Part shown: piece after piece, positions 15,183 through 24,006 of the stretch
How positions within the stretch are numbered: position 1 is the stretch's first letter
Layout of the letters: each line of letters begins with the position of its first letter
Notes under the pieces: model-generated
Told to the model about the DNA's origin: nothing
The model's input: the letters and a program-made list of their open reading frames with translations, nothing else
Databases searched by the model: none
Source of the DNA: Ketogulonicigenium vulgare WSH-001
GTDB lineage: Bacteria; Pseudomonadota; Alphaproteobacteria; Rhodobacterales; Rhodobacteraceae
Length of the DNA: 64,000 nt
NCBI RefSeq assembly: GCF_000223375.1
Contig: NC_017384.1
Coordinates: 872,097-936,096 of the forward strand
Direction of reading: 5' to 3'
Translations under genes and position numbers: made by a program

Positions 15183-17675
15183 CTATTGCGAAGCACCCGT
15201 TTGGTCAAGGCCCGCTGTTGCGGGCAGCAGATGCGTTACCCCGACGGCACCGGCGCGGGCGATTTGGGGGTCAAGGGACATCGGAATATACTCGCCGCGC
15301 CGCCAGCGCTCGCCCAGATTGTCATAATGCGATGACAGCGGATGGCCCGATTGCCCGGTCGAGATGATATAGACCGAGTTATCCGGGTCCGAGAAATCAT
15401 AGACCCCGCGATAGGCCGCCGCATGGACGTTCAGGAACGGCTCATCCCCGCTGCCCAGCGTCAGGCCGCGCATCAGCGTATTATCTCCGCCGCTGGACGA
15501 TTGGCGGATATTCACGATCCAGCCCAGCAGCGGCACATCGCCCAGCACCGGATGGTCGCTGGTGGCCACATGGGCATCGCCCCAGCGCAGGGATTCAATG
15601 GCATCGCCGTAATGTTCGGTGACCCAGATCAGCGCATCATCCAGCGCAAGGCGGGCGATCGTGTCGCAATCCTCGACCTGCGCCGATTGGATGATATCGC
15701 ACCAGATGGCTGCGCCATCCGTGTTGCGGAAGACGCGTTCGATGAAGACGGGGTCGACATGGGTGAACCGGTCGGCAAGGGGGCCCAACTCGTCGCGGAT
15801 GATGCGGTCCTGCAGCGCACGCATCCAGGCGGAATAGATCAGCGGCTCGGGCAGGTGTTCGTTCATCTCGCCGTTCCACGCCGCCAGCAGCGTCAGGGCG
15901 CGCTGGCGCAGACGTTCGGGCGTGCCCTCGGGGGCGGCTTCGCCGGTGAACCACAGATTGGCAGCGATCAGCGGCAGCAGCGCGCGCGCGGTGGGGCTGA
16001 CGGTGTCGAGCTGCGCCTCGATAAAGCTTTGGCGCGTATGAACCTGGCGCTGCTGCATCAAGTGTTCCCAGCGCAGGATACGCTGCGTATCGCCCCAGAC
16101 AAAGCTCATGTGATCGGGGAAGGGCGCGTCGACCACCTTGTTGTTTGTATTGCCGATAATGCCGTTATCCGCGCCGCGAAACTCGGGGTTGTCGGCGTAG
16201 GGGCGCAGGCCCTGCCAGCGGTTTTGCGGCAGATAGCCATAGCTGGGCATCCGGCCCTGACTGTCGTGTTCGGGATCGCGAATGGGAAACGCGCCCAAAG
16301 TTTTCATGCCGATATCGGCGCGGTCGGCCAGCACCAGATTGACCGATGGGGCGATGAAGCCTTCGGCGGCGGTGATCGCGCCCGCCACGGATCGCGCGCC
16401 CATGATCCGCCGCGCCGCGCTGTAGGAGGCATCATCGCGCGCGAGCGCCGTCCAAGCGATCGAGGTCACATGCCCCTGCGGCCGGATCGTGCCAAGGTCA
16501 TATTGGTCGGGCGGCAGCACCGGGCCGTTGTCTGTCCATTGCAGGCGCAGCGTGACGGCGGGCGCGCCTTTGATCTGGATGATGGAATCGCGCGTCTCGA
16601 ACAGCTTCCAGCCGTCTGGGGTGCGATATTCATTGGCGTTGGCGGGATTGACCTCCTCGATATAGACATCAAGGTCGTCGAGGTAACTGGCGGTAATACC
16701 CCAGCCGAGGGTATTGCTGCGGCCCGACAGCACCAGCGGGATGCCGGGGATCGTTGCGCCGATCACATCGCCTGCGCGAAGTTGCAGGCGCGCCAGATAC
16801 CACAACGCGGGGGCGGTCAGCCCCGTATGCGGGTCATTGGCCAGCAGCGTGCCGCCACTTGCGACGCGCGAGGGGCCAGCGGCAAAGGCGTTCGAGGCGC
16901 CCTCGAACCCCGGCATGGGTGCAGCTTGCAGCATGTCGCGGGTGGTTGTGTTCAGCGCAAACTGGGTCGGCACGTCCTGGACAATCTCGGCATAGCGCGG
17001 CAGGGCGGCCAGCCCGTCGCCGGGGGCGTCAGGCAGCAGATCGGCGACACGTTCGGGCGGCAGCAGCAGCGAGGCTTGGGCGCGCAGCACTTCGGCCGGG
17101 ATCTGCGCCTGCAGTTGCAGCGCCATCAGCTTCATCACGCCAAGGCTATCGGCGGGCTGCCAGGGCGCGATGGCATGGTTGAACAGCCACATCTCGGGCG
17201 CGCCGCGGCCCAGCGCGCCGCGGTTCACTTCCGCCAGCCAAGCGTTGACGCCCGCGCTATAGGCATACAGCGCAGCAAGCCCCGCCTCGTCCTGTGCGGC
17301 GACCGAGTCTGTTGCCGCGCCATAAAGGTCGAGCCGCCGCATCAACGCATCGCTGGCATAGCTGCGCTGACCGAACAATTCCGACAACGTGCCCTGCACG
17401 GTACGGCGCGCCACGATCATCTGCCACAGCCGGTCCTGCGCATGGGCATAACCCAGCGCGAAATAGGCGTCAGAATCATTGGCGGCGAAAATATGGGGCA
17501 CATCCGCCAGATCGCGGACGATTTCGACCGGGGCGGTGATGCCAGAAACCGTTGCAGTTGCATCATAATTGGGCAGCGAGCGCGACAAAAAGAACCAGAT
17601 CAACCCGATGACGACAGCCGCAAACACGATGAGCCCAGTTGCAATGCGCAAGAGCCAGCGGAAAATCAAAATCAT
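15183..17675 (-). CDS. Penicillin acylase family (Ntn) hydrolase
   Basis: Large hydrolase of 830 residues that should mature by self-cleavage into alpha and beta chains. An N-terminal hydrophobic helix (residues 10-31) acts as signal or anchor. VEIVRDLADVPHIFA and the LGYAHAQDRLWQM block belong to the alpha chain. The beta chain would begin at Ser261 in FEGASNAFAAG, the N-terminal nucleophile of this family, followed by LLANDPHTGLTAPALWY. Members cleave penicillins, acyl-homoserine lactones or other acyl amides; the natural substrate here is not readable. The ATG at 17675 is chosen because GACAGG precedes it and the upstream GTG lacks support. Confidence 0.9.
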   Translation of the reverse strand: MILIFRWLLRIATGLIVFAAVVIGLIWFFLSRSLPNYDATATVSGITAPVEIVRDLADVPHIFAANDSDAYFALGYAHAQDRLWQMIVARRTVQGTLSELFGQRSYASDALMRRLDLYGAATDSVAAQDEAGLAALYAYSAGVNAWLAEVNRGALGRGAPEMWLFNHAIAPWQPADSLGVMKLMALQLQAQIPAEVLRAQASLLLPPERVADLLPDAPGDGLAALPRYAEIVQDVPTQFALNTTTRDMLQAAPMPGFEGASNAFAAGPSRVASGGTLLANDPHTGLTAPALWYLARLQLRAGDVIGATIPGIPLVLSGRSNTLGWGITASYLDDLDVYIEEVNPANANEYRTPDGWKLFETRDSIIQIKGAPAVTLRLQWTDNGPVLPPDQYDLGTIRPQGHVTSIAWTALARDDASYSAARRIMGARSVAGAITAAEGFIAPSVNLVLADRADIGMKTLGAFPIRDPEHDSQGRMPSYGYLPQNRWQGLRPYADNPEFRGADNGIIGNTNNKVVDAPFPDHMSFVWGDTQRILRWEHLMQQRQVHTRQSFIEAQLDTVSPTARALLPLIAANLWFTGEAAPEGTPERLRQRALTLLAAWNGEMNEHLPEPLIYSAWMRALQDRIIRDELGPLADRFTHVDPVFIERVFRNTDGAAIWCDIIQSAQVEDCDTIARLALDDALIWVTEHYGDAIESLRWGDAHVATSDHPVLGDVPLLGWIVNIRQSSSGGDNTLMRGLTLGSGDEPFLNVHAAAYRGVYDFSDPDNSVYIISTGQSGHPLSSHYDNLGERWRRGEYIPMSLDPQIARAGAVGVTHLLPATAGLDQTGASQ

Positions 17676-17769
17676 CGGCGAAACCTGTCGTCTGTTTGTG
17701 GGCACGCGCCTTGCAGGCCCGCGCGCTATCGCTATCGTCTTTTACAAATCAAGGCGAGAGGGGCAAGAA

Positions 17770-18630
17770 ATGGCGAAGGTCGCATTTTTGGGATTAGGCG
17801 TGATGGGCGGGCCGATGGCAGGCCATCTGGTGGCCGCAGGGCATCAGGTCACGGTCTATAACCGCACGACGGCAAAGGCCGAGGCTTGGGTCGCCGCACA
17901 TGGCCACGCCTTTGGCGAGACGCCGGAAAAGGCGGTGGCGGGCGCGGAATTCGTGATGACCTGCGTCGGCAATGACGATGATCTGCGCGCGATCTGTGCG
18001 GCGGCGTTTCCGGCGATGGCACGAGGCGCAACTTTCGTGGATCACACCACCGTGTCCGCGAAAATCAGCCGAGAAATGGCCGCTTTGGCCGAAAGCATGG
18101 GGCTCAATTACATCGACGCGCCGGTATCTGGCGGGCAGGCGGGCGCGGTGAATGGCGTGCTGTCGATCATGTGCGGCGGCCGGCCCGAGGTGTTCGAGGC
18201 CGCAGCCCCGATCATGGCCGCCTATGGCCGGATTTGCAAATTGCTGGGGCCTGCAGGCGCGGGTCAATTGGCCAAGATGTGCAACCAGATCGCCATTGCG
18301 GGTGTGGTGCAGGGGCTGGCCGAGTCGCTGCATTTCGCGAAATCGGCGGGGCTTGATGGTGCCGCGCTGGTCGAGGTGATCAGCCAAGGCGCGGCTGGCA
18401 GCTGGCAGATGGGCAACCGTGCCGCCACCATGCTGGCGGGCGAATATGATTTCGGCTTTGCCGTCGATTGGATGCGCAAAGATCTGGGCATCGTGCTGGA
18501 TGCGGCCGAGGAAACCGGCGCCAGCCTGCCGCTGACCGCGCTGGTCGATCAATTCTATAAGGATGTGCAAAAGCTGGGCGGCGGTCGCTGGGATACATCC
18601 TCTCTGCTCGCGCGGCTTGAGAAATTCTAA
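17770..18630 (+). CDS. 3-hydroxyisobutyrate dehydrogenase family oxidoreductase
   Basis: NAD(P)-dependent beta-hydroxyacid dehydrogenase of 286 residues. The Rossmann motif is GLGVMGGPMAGHL (residues 8-20), the substrate motif is DAPVSGGQAGA near 117-127, and the catalytic lysine is in GAGQLAKMCNQ near 165-175. The group includes 3-hydroxyisobutyrate, tartronate semialdehyde and related enzymes; which one this is cannot be told by eye. The ATG at 17770 has a GAGGGGCAAG site before it. It is divergent from the penicillin acylase gene. No valine-catabolism genes are adjacent. Confidence 0.88.
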   Translation: MAKVAFLGLGVMGGPMAGHLVAAGHQVTVYNRTTAKAEAWVAAHGHAFGETPEKAVAGAEFVMTCVGNDDDLRAICAAAFPAMARGATFVDHTTVSAKISREMAALAESMGLNYIDAPVSGGQAGAVNGVLSIMCGGRPEVFEAAAPIMAAYGRICKLLGPAGAGQLAKMCNQIAIAGVVQGLAESLHFAKSAGLDGAALVEVISQGAAGSWQMGNRAATMLAGEYDFGFAVDWMRKDLGIVLDAAEETGASLPLTALVDQFYKDVQKLGGGRWDTSSLLARLEKF

Positions 18631-18632
18631 AG

Positions 18633-18657
18633 AAAAGGGCCGGGGATCACCCGGCCC
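18633..18657 (-). terminator. Terminator of the liv operon
   Basis: An 8-bp GC stem (GGGCCGGG at 18637-18644 with CCCGGCCC at 18650-18657, 5-nt loop). On the minus strand it is followed by TTTTCTTT, which makes a good intrinsic terminator just past the end of the last liv gene. Confidence 0.7.
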
Positions 18658-18672
18658 ACACTCATTTCTCAC

Positions 18673-19998
18673 TCATTTTTCCGGCAGCAGGCCGCGCGGG
18701 CTGAACCGCAAGACCAGCAACAACAACAGCCCCATCAGGAACAGCCGCGTATGGGGCGCGACATCGGTTAGGCGACCGCGCAGCCAGCCCTCGGGCATGG
18801 CGGCGGTGATATAACCGACAAGCTGTTGGCTGATCGGCTCGACCATGACCCACAGCCACCAGACCAGCATCCCGCCCAGCACCGCGCCAAAGTTGTTGCC
18901 CGATCCGCCGACGATCACCATCACCCAGATCAGGAAAGTAAAGCGCAGCGGCTGATAGCTGGACATCACAAGCTGGCCGTCCATCGTCGCCATCATCGCG
19001 CCTGCAAGGCCGCAAAGCCCTGATCCGATGACGAAAATCTGCAAGTGACGCTTTTTCACATCCTTGCCCATCGCACCTGCCGCGTTTTCATTGTCGCGAA
19101 TGGCGCGCATCATACGCCCCCAGGGTGAATTCAACGCCAGCTGCGCCAGCACCAGCAGCACGATGACCACAGCCGCAAACATCAGCGAATAGTTCAACCG
19201 CACAAAGACGGTCGAGGCGGTGACCGCGTTCATGCCCAGATTGGCGGCCGCCGCGACAAATTCGGGCGAATTCTGCAAATCCAGCTCGTAGGGCACGGGA
19301 CGGGGGATGCCGTTCACGTTTTTCACGCCGCGCGACAGCCAATCCTCGTTCTTCATGACGGCAAGGATGATCTCGGCAATGCCCAGCGTCGCAATGGCGA
19401 GGTAGTCCGAGCGCAGCCCAAGGGTGATCTTGCCGATAACCCACGCGACAGCCGCCGCCATCAGCGCCCCAACGGGCCATGACAGCACCACCGGCAGTCC
19501 CAGCCCGCCGAGATAGCCGGTCGAGGAGGGGTTCACCGCCTCGACCGCCTGCGTGCCGGGGACATAGACAAAGCGGAACAAAGCATAGCCGACCAGCACG
19601 ATGGCGGTTGTGATCAGCCCTCGGCGCGGACCCGTGGGCAGGCGTTGATAGGTCATCACCGCAATGACAATCGTCGCGCCACCAATAAACAGGCCGATCA
19701 CGATCCGAAGGCCGCCGGCCTGCCACGCATCAATCGTGGGCGGCATCGCGGTCAGCACCGCGCCCAGACCCCCCAGCGCGACAAAGCCCATCACCCCGAT
19801 ATTGAACAGCCCAGCATAGCCCCATTGCAGGTTCACGCCGAGGGCCATCACCGCCGAGATCAACCCCATATTCAGGATGATCAGCGCAAGGTTCGCGTTA
19901 TAGGCCCAGCCCGTCCAGACCAGCAGCAACGCCATCCCAAGGAACAGCAGCAGCGTGCGAAGGCTTTGGTTTCCAGTGGTTTGCACATGGGTGCTCAT
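18673..19998 (-). CDS. livM: Branched-chain amino acid ABC transporter permease LivM
   Basis: Permease of 441 residues, about ten hydrophobic segments. The core Liv-type signature is near residues 295-330: SPWGRMMRAIRDNENAAGAMGKDVKKRHLQIFVIG. It is larger than E. coli-type LivM cores in its periplasmic middle part. It overlaps livH by 4 nt and is last in the five-gene operon. It forms the channel with LivH. Confidence 0.93.
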   Translation of the reverse strand: MSTHVQTTGNQSLRTLLLFLGMALLLVWTGWAYNANLALIILNMGLISAVMALGVNLQWGYAGLFNIGVMGFVALGGLGAVLTAMPPTIDAWQAGGLRIVIGLFIGGATIVIAVMTYQRLPTGPRRGLITTAIVLVGYALFRFVYVPGTQAVEAVNPSSTGYLGGLGLPVVLSWPVGALMAAAVAWVIGKITLGLRSDYLAIATLGIAEIILAVMKNEDWLSRGVKNVNGIPRPVPYELDLQNSPEFVAAAANLGMNAVTASTVFVRLNYSLMFAAVVIVLLVLAQLALNSPWGRMMRAIRDNENAAGAMGKDVKKRHLQIFVIGSGLCGLAGAMMATMDGQLVMSSYQPLRFTFLIWVMVIVGGSGNNFGAVLGGMLVWWLWVMVEPISQQLVGYITAAMPEGWLRGRLTDVAPHTRLFLMGLLLLLVLRFSPRGLLPEK

Positions 19999-21008
19999 AG
20001 CGATTTCCCCCTGAAAATGCCGGTCGGGCGGAACAGCAGCACGATGATCAGGATCGCAAAGCTGACGGCGAATTTGTAATCCGTGCCCAAAAGCTGCACG
20101 AGGCCCGCAGGCGCCAGCGCGTCAGGCAGCAGATAGGTCAGCACCTTTTTCCACGCATAGGTCACGATCACTTCGGAAAAAGCGATGATGAAACCGCCCG
20201 CGATGGCACCCAGCGGATTGCCAAGACCGCCCACCACCGCCGCCGCGAACATCGGCAGCAGCAGTTGGAAATAGGTGAAGGCCTTGAAGCTTTTATCCAG
20301 ACCGTAAAGTACGCCCGCCGTGGTGGTCAGCGCCGCGACGATGATCCAGGTGACCATCACCACGCGGTCGGGGTTGATGCCCGATAGCAGGGCCAGATCC
20401 TCGTTATCCGAAAAGGCGCGCAGGGATTTGCCGGTGCGGGTGCGGTTCAGGAACCAAAACAGCAGTGCCACGGCAATGGCGGCGGTCACCACAGTAATCA
20501 CCTGCGTCATGCGCAGCGACAGCGCCTCGTCCAACCCCGACCAATCGCGAAATTCGCGTGCGGCGATGATGAACCGGGTGCCATCGGCGAAGAGCACATC
20601 ATCGACACCGATGCCGAACCGGACGACAAAGTTCATGATGAACATCACGCCCAGCGACACCATGGTCATCACGACCGGCGCGGCGCGGCGGCGGCGATAG
20701 AACCGAAACACGGTGCGGTCCATCAGCAGCATCATCAGCGCGGTGACGATGATCCCAAACGGCAGTGCCAGCAGCGCGGTCGGGAAGGGGCCAAAGGTGA
20801 TCCCTAGGCCCAGCAGCAGATTGGTAAATCCAATCGTGATCATCGTGCCAAAGGCCATATTATCGCCATGGCCGAAATGCGAGAACCGCAAAATGCCATA
20901 GATCAGTGTTGCCCCCAGGGCCCCGAGCGCAAGCTGTGCCCCATAGGCGGTGGCGGGGATGATGATGAAATTCAGCAGCGCGACGCCGGCGTTTATCAGA
21001 TCAAGCAT
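19995..21008 (-). CDS. livH: Branched-chain amino acid ABC transporter permease LivH
   Basis: Permease of 337 residues with eight or nine hydrophobic helices. It carries the family block TGKSLRAFSDNEDLALLSGINPDRV near residue 190 and GGLGNPLGAIAGGFIIAFSE near residue 260. It sits 2 nt downstream of livF and overlaps livM by 4 nt, in keeping with a single polycistronic message. The residue-level specificity of the system is set by the binding protein rather than by this subunit. Confidence 0.93.
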   Translation of the reverse strand: MLDLINAGVALLNFIIIPATAYGAQLALGALGATLIYGILRFSHFGHGDNMAFGTMITIGFTNLLLGLGITFGPFPTALLALPFGIIVTALMMLLMDRTVFRFYRRRRAAPVVMTMVSLGVMFIMNFVVRFGIGVDDVLFADGTRFIIAAREFRDWSGLDEALSLRMTQVITVVTAAIAVALLFWFLNRTRTGKSLRAFSDNEDLALLSGINPDRVVMVTWIIVAALTTTAGVLYGLDKSFKAFTYFQLLLPMFAAAVVGGLGNPLGAIAGGFIIAFSEVIVTYAWKKVLTYLLPDALAPAGLVQLLGTDYKFAVSFAILIIVLLFRPTGIFRGKSL

Positions 21009-21010
21009 CC

Positions 21011-21718
21011 TCAGCCCCCCAAAAACGTGCGGCGGACATCGGGATCGGCCATCAGCTCGGCCCCCGAGCCGGTATAGGCATTCGCGCCTTGCACAAGGAC
21101 ATAGCCGATATCGGCGATCTCTAGCGCTTGGCGGGCGTTTTGTTCGACCATCAAAATGGTGATCCCGCTGCGTGCGATTTCGATAATCCGATCAAAGAGT
21201 TCATCCATCACAATCGGGCTGACGCCTGCCGTCGGCTCGTCCAGCATCAACAGTTTGGGCTGGGTCATCAGCGCGCGACCCACAGCGACCTGCTGACGCT
21301 GGCCGCCCGACAGCTCACCCGCATGTTGGCGACGCTTGGTGCCGAGGATCGGAAAGAGTGTATACACCTGTTCCAGCGTCGGACGGATGTCGTCGCGGCG
21401 CAAAAAGGCCCCCATTTCAAGGTTCTCCTCGACGGTCATCGAGGTGAAAATGTTATGCGTTTGCGGCACAAATCCCATGCCCTGCGCCACGCGGTCCTGC
21501 GGCGACAGGGCGGTGATATCGGCGCCGTCCAGCGTGACGCTGCCCTCGCGCAACGCCAGCATCCCGAAAATCGCCTTCATCGCGGTGGATTTTCCGGCAC
21601 CATTGGGGCCGACGACCACGCCGATCTGGCCTTTTTCCACGCTGATCGTCGCGCCGTTCAGAATATCCGCACCGCGCCCATAGCCGCCGCGCATCGCGCT
21701 TGCGTTCAGAAACGTCAT
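21011..21718 (-). CDS. livF: Branched-chain amino acid ABC transporter ATPase LivF
   Basis: ATPase of 235 residues: Walker A VGPNGAGKSTAMKAIFG near residues 37-53, LivF-specific FVPQTHNIFTSMTVEENLEMG, signature LSGGQRQQVAVGRAL, Walker B LLMLDEPTAGVSP. The short length and the absence of a C-terminal BCA tail distinguish it from LivG. It overlaps the end of livG by 4 nt (ATGA). Confidence 0.94.
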   Translation of the reverse strand: MTFLNASAMRGGYGRGADILNGATISVEKGQIGVVVGPNGAGKSTAMKAIFGMLALREGSVTLDGADITALSPQDRVAQGMGFVPQTHNIFTSMTVEENLEMGAFLRRDDIRPTLEQVYTLFPILGTKRRQHAGELSGGQRQQVAVGRALMTQPKLLMLDEPTAGVSPIVMDELFDRIIEIARSGITILMVEQNARQALEIADIGYVLVQGANAYTGSGAELMADPDVRRTFLGG

Positions 21719-22494
21719 GCGGAGACCACCTTATTTTTCAGACCGGTGCCAAGGTAAGCCTCGATCACCGCCTCGTTTTGCATGATCTGATCGGCCGAGC
21801 CCTGGGCCAGCACCTGACCTTCGGCCATGACGATCACCGGATCACACAGGCGACCGATGAAATCCATGTCATGCTCGATCACGCAGAACGTATAGCCGCG
21901 CTCGCGGTTCAGGCGCACGATGGCATCGCCGATCGTGTTCAGCAGCGTGCGGTTCACGCCGGCACCAACCTCGTCCAGAAAGACGATCTTGGCATCGACC
22001 ATCATGGTGCGGCCCAGCTCCAGCAGCTTTTTCTGCCCGCCCGAGATATTCGCCGCCTTTTCATCCGCCAGATGGCTGATGGTCAGGAATTCCAGCACCT
22101 CATCCGCCTTTTGCCGCAAGGCGCGTTCCTCGTCCCGGATGCGGGTGCGCTGGAACCAGGCGTTCCACAACGTCTCGCCCGATTGGCCGCCGGGCACCAT
22201 CATCAGGTTTTCCCGCACCGTCATCGAGGAAAATTCATGTGCGATCTGAAACGTGCGCAGCAAGCCTTTGTGAAACAATTCATGTGGGGGCAGGCCGGTG
22301 ATATCCTCGCCATCCATTTCGACCCGGCCCGATGTGGGCGGCAGGCGGCCTGCGATGACGTTGAACAAAGTGGTCTTTCCCGCGCCATTGGGGCCGATCA
22401 GCCCGGTGATAGAGCCGGTTTCAATGCGCAACGACGCGCCGTTGACGGCGCGAAAGCCGCCGAAATGCTTGTGCAAGTCGTGGACAACGATCAT
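21715..22494 (-). CDS. livG: Branched-chain amino acid ABC transporter ATPase LivG
   Basis: ATPase of 259 residues: Walker [18 protein letters not shown], then LLRTFQIAHEFSSMTVRENLM, signature ISGGQKKLLELGRTM, Walker B IVFLDEVGAGVN, and a C-terminal tail AVIEAYLGTG typical of LivG. An in-frame stretch exists upstream of 22494, but the ATG there has GGGAG eight bases before it and matches the family N-terminus (MIVVHDLHKHFGG). One oddity is the Walker B sequence, DEVGAGVN where most members read DEPAAGLN. Confidence 0.93.
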   Translation of the reverse strand: MIVVHDLHKHFGGFRAVNGASLRIETGSITGLIGPNGAGKTTLFNVIAGRLPPTSGRVEMDGEDITGLPPHELFHKGLLRTFQIAHEFSSMTVRENLMMVPGGQSGETLWNAWFQRTRIRDEERALRQKADEVLEFLTISHLADEKAANISGGQKKLLELGRTMMVDAKIVFLDEVGAGVNRTLLNTIGDAIVRLNRERGYTFCVIEHDMDFIGRLCDPVIVMAEGQVLAQGSADQIMQNEAVIEAYLGTGLKNKVVSA

Positions 22495-22594
22495 GCAAAT
22501 CTCCCTGTGGCGGCCTGCCCATCTGGGGGCACCGCGGGTTATCCCGTCTGCCGCAAATGAATGGGGGCGCGCCCGCGGCACGCCCCCTTTGAAA

Positions 22595-23779
22595 TCAACG
22601 CCAGTTCACGACGTTCATGGCACCATCGGCGAATTCAACCTCGCGATAGCTGCCCGCGCTTTCGCCGGGGCCGATCAGCTCGACCGCCGAGGCACCGACA
22701 TAATCGACGTCACCGCCGCCTGCGATGATTTCCAACGCTTTGGCAATCTCGCCGGGCAGGATCGGCTCGCCGGGGGCGTTGGCAACAGTCATGACATGCT
22801 CTTTGTAAACCGCAGGATCGCTTGAGCCTGCCGCCGCCATGGCCAGAATGATCAGCGCCGCCGCATCATAGCTTTCCGCCGCAAAAGCCTCGGAGCCGTC
22901 AAAGCCCGCAGCTTCGGCCATTGCGATGAACGCATCGCGCCCGTCACCTTGGGCCGAGGGGTTTTGCCCGAACGAGCCGGTAATCTCGCCCGCAAACCGC
23001 TCTTCCAGCGCGACCGAGACCATGCCATCGGGGAATTCAAAAATGTCAAAGGCTGCCGTATCGATGGCATTGCGCAGGATACCGCCGCCGCCTTGGTCGA
23101 TATAACCCGCGATCACAAGGACTTCGCCGCCAGCCGAGGCCAGCGAGGCCACTTCCGCCGAATAATCCGCCTTGCCGTCATCATGGGGCGCATTGATCGT
23201 GACCGTGCCGCCCGCTGCGGTAAAGGCCGCGGCAAAGCTGTCGGCCAGGCCCTTGCCATAGTCGTTATTCGTGTAGGTGACGGCAACCGTGGTGAAACCG
23301 CGATCGGTCAGGATCTCGGTCATCACTTCGCCTTGGCGGGCGTCGGACGGCGCGGTGCGGAAGAACAGCCCGTTATCCTCGACCGTCGACAGCGCGGGCG
23401 AGGTGGCCGAGGGCGAGATCATCACGACGCCATTGGGCAAGGCGACGTTTTGCAATTGGGCAATCGTCTCGCCCGAACACATGCCGCCGATGATGCCCTT
23501 GACGCCCTCGGCACTGATCAGGCGTTCCGCCGTGGCGGTTGCGGCCGCCGCATCGATACAGGTCGAGTCGCCCGTGACAACCGACACGCTTGAGCCGCCG
23601 AGGAAACCTGCGGCATTCGCCTCGGCCACAGCCAGATCAACCGCCGATGACATCGCCGGTGCAATGCTTTCCAAAGGCCCGGTGAAACCGATAGACACAC
23701 CAAGCTTGATGTCTTCCTGGGCCATGGCCGCCCCCGCCAAAAGCGAGACTGCGGTCGAGGCAAGTAGAAGCTTTTTCAT
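22595..23779 (-). CDS. Periplasmic amino-acid-binding protein of Leu/Ile/Val type
   Basis: Binding protein of 394 residues and first gene of the liv operon. Signal peptide MKKLLLASTAVSLLAGAAMA, then QEDIKLGVSIGFTGPLESIAPAM. The mature sequence has the type I periplasmic fold signs: IGGMCSGETIAQLQNVALPNGVVMISPSATSPAL and the hinge-side VAVTYTNNDYGKGLADSFAAAF. Ligands of relatives include branched-chain and other amino acids, amides and urea. A GGGAGA ribosome site precedes the ATG; the following 100-base gap before livG is longer than the other junctions. Confidence 0.9.
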   Translation of the reverse strand: MKKLLLASTAVSLLAGAAMAQEDIKLGVSIGFTGPLESIAPAMSSAVDLAVAEANAAGFLGGSSVSVVTGDSTCIDAAAATATAERLISAEGVKGIIGGMCSGETIAQLQNVALPNGVVMISPSATSPALSTVEDNGLFFRTAPSDARQGEVMTEILTDRGFTTVAVTYTNNDYGKGLADSFAAAFTAAGGTVTINAPHDDGKADYSAEVASLASAGGEVLVIAGYIDQGGGGILRNAIDTAAFDIFEFPDGMVSVALEERFAGEITGSFGQNPSAQGDGRDAFIAMAEAAGFDGSEAFAAESYDAAALIILAMAAAGSSDPAVYKEHVMTVANAPGEPILPGEIAKALEIIAGGGDVDYVGASAVELIGPGESAGSYREVEFADGAMNVVNWR

Positions 23780-24006
23780 TATTCTCTCCCTTGTTGGACT
23801 ATTGTCCTATTGGTCAGGATAACGTCGGGTCACCAAAAAGAAAGCCACTTGGCGGCGTGTGATCAGGGAAACAGCAGCTTTCACTTTCAATGCCCGAATG
23901 GGATGCAAGTTGAAAAAACATTGCTATGTTGACGCGTGGGGCTATAAGCCTCGGCACGTCGCGTCACAGCAACCCGCAGCGCGATGATTTTTTAACGGAG
24001 ACCAAG

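Noticed and set aside
15342..17861. Very long open frame on the plus strand opposite the penicillin acylase gene
   Set aside because: Its translation is low-complexity, rich in Arg/Gly/Gln/His, with no family motif. High-GC codon bias leaves the complementary frame open. The minus strand has a full Ntn hydrolase.
23780..24006. Riboswitch or attenuator before the DAHP synthase or liv genes
   Set aside because: Only short, imperfect inverted repeats are visible in this 227-base spacer, with no leader peptide rich in aromatic or branched-chain codons and no T-tract.
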